A stretch of DNA of 64,000 nt, taken from Isoetes taiwanensis. Lineage: Eukaryota; Streptophyta; Lycopodiopsida; Isoetales; Isoetaceae. Both the position numbers and the translations under genes were made by a program. This document shows, piece after piece, positions 58,956 through 64,000 of this stretch; within the stretch, counting starts at the first letter, position 1; the number at the start of each line of letters is the position of its first letter. Below the pieces are notes generated by a model. It was given only the letters and a program-made list of their open reading frames with translations. It ran no database searches and was not told the origin of the DNA. The stretch spans positions 18,837,592 through 18,901,591 of the forward strand of contig JAJEKV010000002.1 of assembly GCA_021234155.1 (NCBI GenBank), written 5' to 3'.

Positions 58956-61900
58956 TCACTCGAGGAAGTGCTTGAGATTATCACTATCAACAGATGGTGA
59001 AGCATTGCCACCACCTTCTTCATCCTCTTCTTCGTAATTACAAGCTTTTTTAAGCAAATTGATAGTCCTCTGGCATAGACGATTGTCAGATTTCAATTTA
59101 AAATCATAGCACAATATAGTCACGTCATTAAGGTTCAGCTCATCCCTACAACCCACCTTCTTAGACTTTCTCTCTTTTTCCTTGGCTTCTCATTTCTCTC
59201 TCATATCTACCTTCAAAAGCATTTTCTGAGCGTGTTGCAAGCCAATGGATCTTGAGTATAGTGACTAAGCCTTCCTCCTTGACTGTGTCAAGCACTTTTG
59301 CTATCCAGAAAGGTTGACCTTTGTCATCCTCCTCAGTTGGAAGAGCAATTAGAATACCTTTGGTAATTTCTGTGATATTACCTTGAGGCTCATTCCTGCA
59401 TCTTGGTCCGAGGTACGTGACTCGATCCTCGTCTTCTTCTACTGCAGGTGCTAATGTAGCATTGCTTGGACCTGTTTGGTGCTGGGGTTGATGGAAGGTG
59501 TTAGGCCATTGAAATAGTTCTTGCAACTGTCTTAGAGCTATGTTTTGTACAACAATTTTCTGTTCGAGAAAGAAATTACTCCACCACATCCGATCTTCTT
59601 CTAAGAAGTACTTAAAGCCTGAGGAAATTCCATTTTCAATGGCTTTTAAGGATGACACTGGGGTACTTTTCTTTTGCTTGGACTTCTTAGGATTTTTGAG
59701 AGGAAGTTGCTCAGCACGTTCTATGAAGGAAGTGTCTGGAATATATTTAAGGAAGCGTAATCCCTCTGGTGGACTCCAGTCCTTAGTTGTGGTATACTTC
59801 TTCCCCTGTAAGAAAGCTTTGGCCATCCTTCAAGTAGAACTTGATGTGATGTTGGAAGGTGAGATCATTCAACTTGTTCACAGCTTGTTCTCTGTCTGAA
59901 CGTTGAGAGAAAACAAACTCTCTGAAATCAGCAGTCTCTTTAAGAAGATCGATCACTGGAGTGGGAGTGTAAGAATCTTCAATAATTCGAACTAAAGTAG
60001 GAAGAGAAAAAACCTTCTTCCTTCTAAGGTGCACAGAAAATCTGCTGAACACTTGGTCAATCTGATCATGAGTGTGGCCTACAAGTAAGAAACCGAGCTT
60101 CACTTTTCTAAAGATCCCTAGCTCCACTAACATGGCACAGTAAGCAAAGAGTGTTTGATTCTTGTTCTCCCTTGTAGTATTGTCAAGTTGCAGGTAAAGC
60201 ACTGGTGGTAACTGCTCTTGCTCGCACAGGACCTTGTTAAGAATTATAATTGTGAGGTTCGGGTCATCATGCAAGTTTGGATACGTCAAAAATACTTTGC
60301 ACTTTAGACTTCCTTTGAAGACCATAGCTCCTACAAGGTGACCTTAACAAAACATTCCTCTGGCACATCTTTAGGAATGTTCAAGGAATGGGGTAGAGTA
60401 TTTTTTTTTTTGATCCATTCCATCAATCACAACAGACATATATTGCAATAGACATTCAAGAGCTTTTTTTCTGTGCTTGGTCTCTCTGCTGCTTGTTGTT
60501 CACGATGTCTGGCAAGGTTCTGTTGCACAATATCTGTAAAAATAATCAAGTCAAAGCATTTTCTTTAAAATAAGTGAGAGATTGGAGAGCATGAGCTTAC
60601 TTCTTTCGACCTCTGTCTTTGCAGTTTCTCGTTGACTCTTTAATTCTGCACACCTTGAGCAAACAGACATTCTATGTCTCCTGGGAATTTTCACAAGACC
60701 GAATTCACTTTTCCACAGTCTGGTGAAGTGTGAGTAAGAGATGTGCTGAAGCTGAGTGCAAGTCTCTGTGTACTCATTAAAAACATCTTTTTTGGTGATG
60801 TTATCAGTTAAATGATACATGTTGCTGTTAGGCAGCTTCTCACATGTTTCTCTGAAATATTTCTCCATCCATGACACAGCAGCAAGAGCATGCATGGTTA
60901 CAATTCTTCTTGGACCACAATGATCATCAATTGCTGGATTTTTGTCCAGTCTTTTGTGTATTCTAGACATTCTGGTGGACCCTAAACGGTGGACAACCAT
61001 AAAGCATTTCTGGCAAACTTCTTCACGGTTAATGTAGTGCAAGAAGGTGTTGCGGTCTGGTCTTACATGATAGGCCAAGTAGGCATTCTGATCAGCCAAT
61101 ATCATTGAACTGTAGTTGTCTCTAATTGCTCATAACTCAGACATGTTAAATTTGTTGATGCAACCCAATGAGCAGCATTTACTTCTTAAAAGTCTTCTCA
61201 TTTTATGCGCGTCCATAAGGTTTCTTCTTCTTACAGAGGAGCATGCTCTCAAACCATAATCCACCTTGAATTTCTTGGTGGACTGGCTAGAGAATGTGTA
61301 ATCTCGTTGCACCTCGTTGGTGTCTTCATCTTCTGAAGAGAGTTCTACTCTGGGGGTGACCTCCTCTACCTCTAGTGGTGTGCTTGTAGAGGAGAACAAA
61401 CCACGTGAAGCTGTACCCGAATAAGGCAGAGGTACAGTGTTGAATGAAGGAGATGAGCCACCATATGATGTGCCAGCGAATGTTGTTGCAGCTTCTTCAC
61501 AAGGAGTTCGTTCAAACATGTCTCAAAGAGCCGACTGAAATTCTGCAAACCCATACGTCACCACGGTTGTGTGAAGAGGAGTAGATGCTGCAAGGTCGTC
61601 TTCATTTGTAGTGAAATCGTGGTGGGAAAAGCGATGGAGAATCTCGCAGTCTTCGGAACGTGCTGTATTCCTTGCTTGTGTAAGTAAAGAAGGAGAAACT
61701 ACAAATGGCTAAGGTAGTATGTTTCGAAAAATTTGCTGAGGTCGAGCCTTTGTAGTGTCGGGGGATGGTACAAATGGTGATGGAAGATTGCTACGTGCAA
61801 CAGGTGAGGCTGTGAAAGGGTGGCAGCCAGTTTCCTACTGGACTTGGAGAGGGTTGGAAAGGTGGTGGCAGTCTACTAGTTACTGGACTCGGAGTGTCTT

Positions 61901-62026
61901 CGAGAAGCAAGAAAGACCTTGTCGAGTTAGGAGTTGAAGAAGCATCTCCGTCTTGTGTTCCATCTGAAGTAGAGGTACTTGGGCAAACAAAGGGTGGTGG
62001 AAGTTTGTTCACGAAGGGTTAACCAT
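58956..62026 (-). pseudogene. DUF7869-like, transposase-like protein, degraded
   Basis: Candidate start ATG 62,026-62,024. The N-terminus (to about 61,560) has repeats of the type LPPPFxPSPSP. Next come TYGFAEFQSAL, an in-frame TGA, MFERTPCEEAATTFAG (61,519), RSKCCSLGCINKFNMSEL, another in-frame TGA, and a Cys-rich segment with NREEVCQKCFMVVH and SVCSRCAELKSQ. After a 67-bp intron and a shift in an A run comes VVIDGMDQ (60,433-60,410); then, after another shift, LQLDNTTRENKNQTLF (Asp at 60,184) and LVGHTHDQIDQVFSRF (60,085-60,038). The C-terminus after a further shift has KDWSPPEGLRFL and an SH3-like GQPFWIAKVLDTV. These are hallmarks of the domain I know as DUF7869; Asp spacing suggests an RNase H-like DDE/D nuclease, which is inference. 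It diverges from the ParB-like gene. Confidence 0.7.
60534..60600 (-). other. Intron of the transposase-like gene
   Basis: Donor GTAAGC at 60,600 and acceptor ttatttttacag ending at 60,534, 67 bp. Splicing joins KTEVER to IVQQNLARHREQQAAERPST, which continues the family pattern, whereas reading through gives a stop soon after. Its length fits the short introns elsewhere in the window. Confidence 0.7.
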
Positions 62027-62086
62027 GTTAAACAATTGCAAAAAATTGTGGACTTATCAGTAACTCACAAGTCTGTTGGACTGATG

Positions 62087-62752
62087 ATATTCGAGAATAT
62101 AAATGCTATTCCGGAATACTATTTTGTGTGCAGCATTTGTTGTGTGTGTGCATAGATGCTATTCCAGAATACACTTGTCCAAAGTGTTTGGACAGACATA
62201 TTCTGCATCACATACAAAAACACAACTGACAGTGGCCTACCTTTAAAAAGGAAATTTGAGCGCCTCAGTTGCGTATTCCGCTTTCAGAGTTCTAGTCGCT
62301 AGCTCGAGCGCCTTCCGACCTATATTGATTTGCTGTATTCCGATTTACATAGCGAAAATAATGGACAGGTAAGCATATAAAGTACATAGTACGTTTTTAT
62401 TGTGTTTCCTGATTTACTTTTATAGGGCAAAGTGTATTCCGGAATACACTTTGCCCTTTAGGTGAAGTGAATTCCGGAATACACCTTGCCCTTCAGGCGA
62501 AGGGCAAAGTGTATTCCAGAATACACCTTGCCCTTCAGGCAAAGTGTAGAGTGTATTCCGGAATACACTTTGCCTGTCTTATTGAAAACGTTTGTTTTTT
62601 TAGCCTAAACATACCACTTCTTAGGTTAAACGGACCACTTTTTAGTCCAATTAAAGCATGAAAAATCGAGTTAGAGCGACAATGTTTTCGCTTGTTTTCA
62701 TGTCTTTTGCTGGCTTTTAGGGCAGAAGATTAGGAAATCTTATTCTGGAATA
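62087..62752. promoter_or_regulatory. Array of palindromic TATTCCRGAATA sites between divergent genes
   Basis: Sites: TATTCGAGAATA at about 62,088; TATTCCGGAATA at 62,107-62,118; TATTCCAGAATA at 62,160-62,171; half-sites near 62,267 and 62,334; TATTCCGGAATA at 62,435; attccggaat at 62,471; TATTCCAGAATA at 62,512; TATTCCGGAATA at 62,554; TATTCTGGAATA at 62,741. The one at 62,435 is the centre of a perfect 32-bp palindrome (62,425-62,456) with arms gggcaaagtgtattcc. Several carry the extension acaccttgccctt or acactttgcc. The array spans the shared upstream region and the first intron of the ParB-like gene; it looks like protein-binding sites. Confidence 0.75.
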
Positions 62753-64000
62753 CAGTTTTCGTCCCATTTGATATCTTAACATTGTTGTTTTAAACGTTTC
62801 AGTGGCAGGCAAGAAGGAAGCAAGAGGGCACCAAAAAAAAACTCTTAAGCTCAGGCGGCCACACCCAATGAAGCAGACCGCGGACATGGACGAGCCTGCG
62901 ATTTATGAAAACTTTCAAACGCAATGGTTCGTAACCAGGGGTGCAGGCGAAAAATACAGCACACTGATGTTTCTACATGTCTGCAAGAGTGCTGGGAACA
63001 AACGGTACGCGGACTCCGAGTTTCTTAACCTGGGGACAATAAAAGAGGTCTTCGAGGTTGCCGGACAAGGAGGTCAGGCAGGGAGGCTATCCTTCAAGAC
63101 CTCCCAGGGATTCATTGTCGTAGACATCGCAAGCTTCAGAATTATCAGTGTGCAACCACAGCTACTGTACAAATTCATTTCTCACTACCGGACCAAACGA
63201 AGCCTGTCTACAATAATTAGATAGGTTTGTTCTACTACGAGCGAGGACTTTCCTGTCAGTGAGTCCGAGCAATCAGATGGAGGAAGATCACAATCATCAC
63301 CTTCTGCTAGTACTTCTGGGAGGGAAACAGATGGAGGTTCCGAAGAAGAAGAAGCGGAAAACCCCCCAGAGCAGCCAATAAACTTAGCAGGCCAAGAGAC
63401 ACCATAGCCGCTAAGGAACCAAAGAAGCGGAAAGTACAACAGCTGGAAATTGCAGAAATCCCGGAGGAAAGCTCAAAAAAACAAAAGGGAAAAGGAAAAG
63501 CTCCCGGGGTAGTAATAAAAGAAAAGAAGGTTGATAAGACCTCCGAAAGAATGGAGGTAATAAACAGAGAGAAATTTGTACAAGGGGTGATCTATCTTCC
63601 TGTGACTTGCATGAAGCTGCCCCCGAAGAATGAAGCTGGTGAAAGGCCGCTTCAGGTTCGAAAAATTTATGCCGACCACTTAAGGAACTTGAAGGACCGA
63701 ATTAGGAGCAATCCAAATGCTCATGTGGCCCCAATAGTTGTCCTTGTTGACAGGGAGCAATGCAAAACCCCCCAGGACTATGACAGAGAAAATGCAGAAA
63801 TATACACTCACTACGTCTTGGGAGGAAATCATAGCTTTAAGGCAAGAAGGTAGCTGTACAAAGAAAAGAATAACCCCAGGTACCTCTCCGTCCTGTGCGC
63901 CGTTTACTGTGGTCTTACCGACGAAGAAGCAAAAATCATTGCCAATACCCATAATGCTGACAACGAGTACAAACTAAAGATGAGCTTCGTCGACAAGATC
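62361..64000 (+). pseudogene. ParB/sulfiredoxin-like domain protein, degraded, runs off window
   Basis: Probable first exon ATGGACAG (62,361-62,368) with donor GTAAGC, then a 434-bp intron ending ttttaaacgtttcag (62,802). Exon 2 begins SGRQEGSKRAPKK, basic, but a 9-A tract (62,832-62,840) is one base out of frame. The main frame runs to TAG at 63,222 with a middle domain (FLHVCKSAGNKRYADSEFLN). After that TAG the frame continues acidic and Ser-rich, then a shift leads to EPKKRKVQQ (63,416-63,442), an SV40-type nuclear signal. From 63,551 comes INREKFVQGVIYLPVTCMKL then the ParB/Srx-like signature YVLGGNHSFKARR, an in-frame TAG at 63,851, and LYKEKNNPRYLSVLCAVYCG, EEAKIIANTHNADNEYKL to the window end. 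The GGNHSFKA motif resembles the GxHRxxA loop of ParB/sulfiredoxin folds. Function is unknown. Confidence 0.6.

Noticed and set aside
63223-63257. A 35-bp GT-AG intron removing the TAG at 63,222 in the ParB-like gene
   Set aside because: Far below the minimum plant intron size, and the sequence after the stop continues a sensible acidic linker in the same frame, so a point mutation is simpler.
62361-64000. Bacterial contamination or plasmid partition locus as the source of the ParB-like gene
   Set aside because: The gene has a spliceosomal-type intron, a nuclear signal and plant-like codon and intron context, and no ParA or bacterial neighbours.
1-64000. CRISPR arrays, rRNA or tRNA genes
   Set aside because: No regularly spaced repeats with unique spacers; no rRNA-like sequence noticed; the only tRNA-like boxes belong to the SINE at 13.9-14.0 kb.

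Overview
The window looks like nuclear DNA of a land plant. The background is AT-rich and intron-bearing. It holds plant-type retroelements with initiator-tRNA-Met primer binding sites, plant telobox-like motifs, and exon remnants resembling LST8 and the Tim17/22/23 family. The amount of decayed transposon and the lack of dense genes suggest a large genome; a fern or other non-seed plant is my guess, not something the sequence proves. I see no confidently intact host gene. Almost everything recognisable is a mobile element, a broken gene or a repeat.

Layout. 0.9-1.8 kb: short duplications and an irregular tandem array, leading into the 5' end of a GC-rich LINE (copy A, to 2.7 kb). 3.45-3.72 kb: a MITE with perfect 27-bp inverted ends. 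4.7-5.5 kb: a broken gene fragment. 5.6-10.8 kb: GC-rich LINE copy B, minus strand. 11.5-15.2 kb: relics of a second, AT-rich LINE family with a nested mini-insertion, and a tRNA-derived SINE with target-site duplication. 15.2-22.3 kb: nothing recognisable apart from small tandem duplications. 23.0-23.5 kb: a foldback array. 24.5-26.9 kb: a broken MULE-type transposase. 30.2-35.6 kb: GC-rich LINE copy C, plus strand. 36.7-37.5 kb: an unassigned 272-codon ORF. 39.0-40.2 kb: 3' end of a further LINE. 41.2-43.0 kb: exon fragments of LST8 and a Tim17-family gene side by side. 45.75-47.08 kb: a complete LTR lying between a polypurine tract and a primer binding site. 50.9-57.2 kb: a minus-strand LTR retrotransposon with a 998-bp internal tandem duplication and, inside it, four clean spliced exons of a HEAT-like protein. 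57.4-58.0 kb: a diverged inverted copy of the 45.75-kb LTR.

The most interesting part is 58.9-64.0 kb. Two genes diverge from a short shared upstream region. The minus-strand one encodes a Pro-rich N-terminus, a DUF7869-like core with conserved acidic motifs, and a C-terminal SH3-like segment. The plus-strand one encodes a protein with a KKRKV-type nuclear signal and a ParB/sulfiredoxin-like domain, and runs off the window. About eight 12-bp palindromic sites of consensus TATTCCRGAATA lie between the starts and in the first intron of the plus gene. I read this as a decayed copy of a large DNA transposon, or a related two-gene mobile system, that may be undescribed. Both genes carry several stops and frameshifts, so this copy is dead, but its architecture is clear enough to search for intact relatives.
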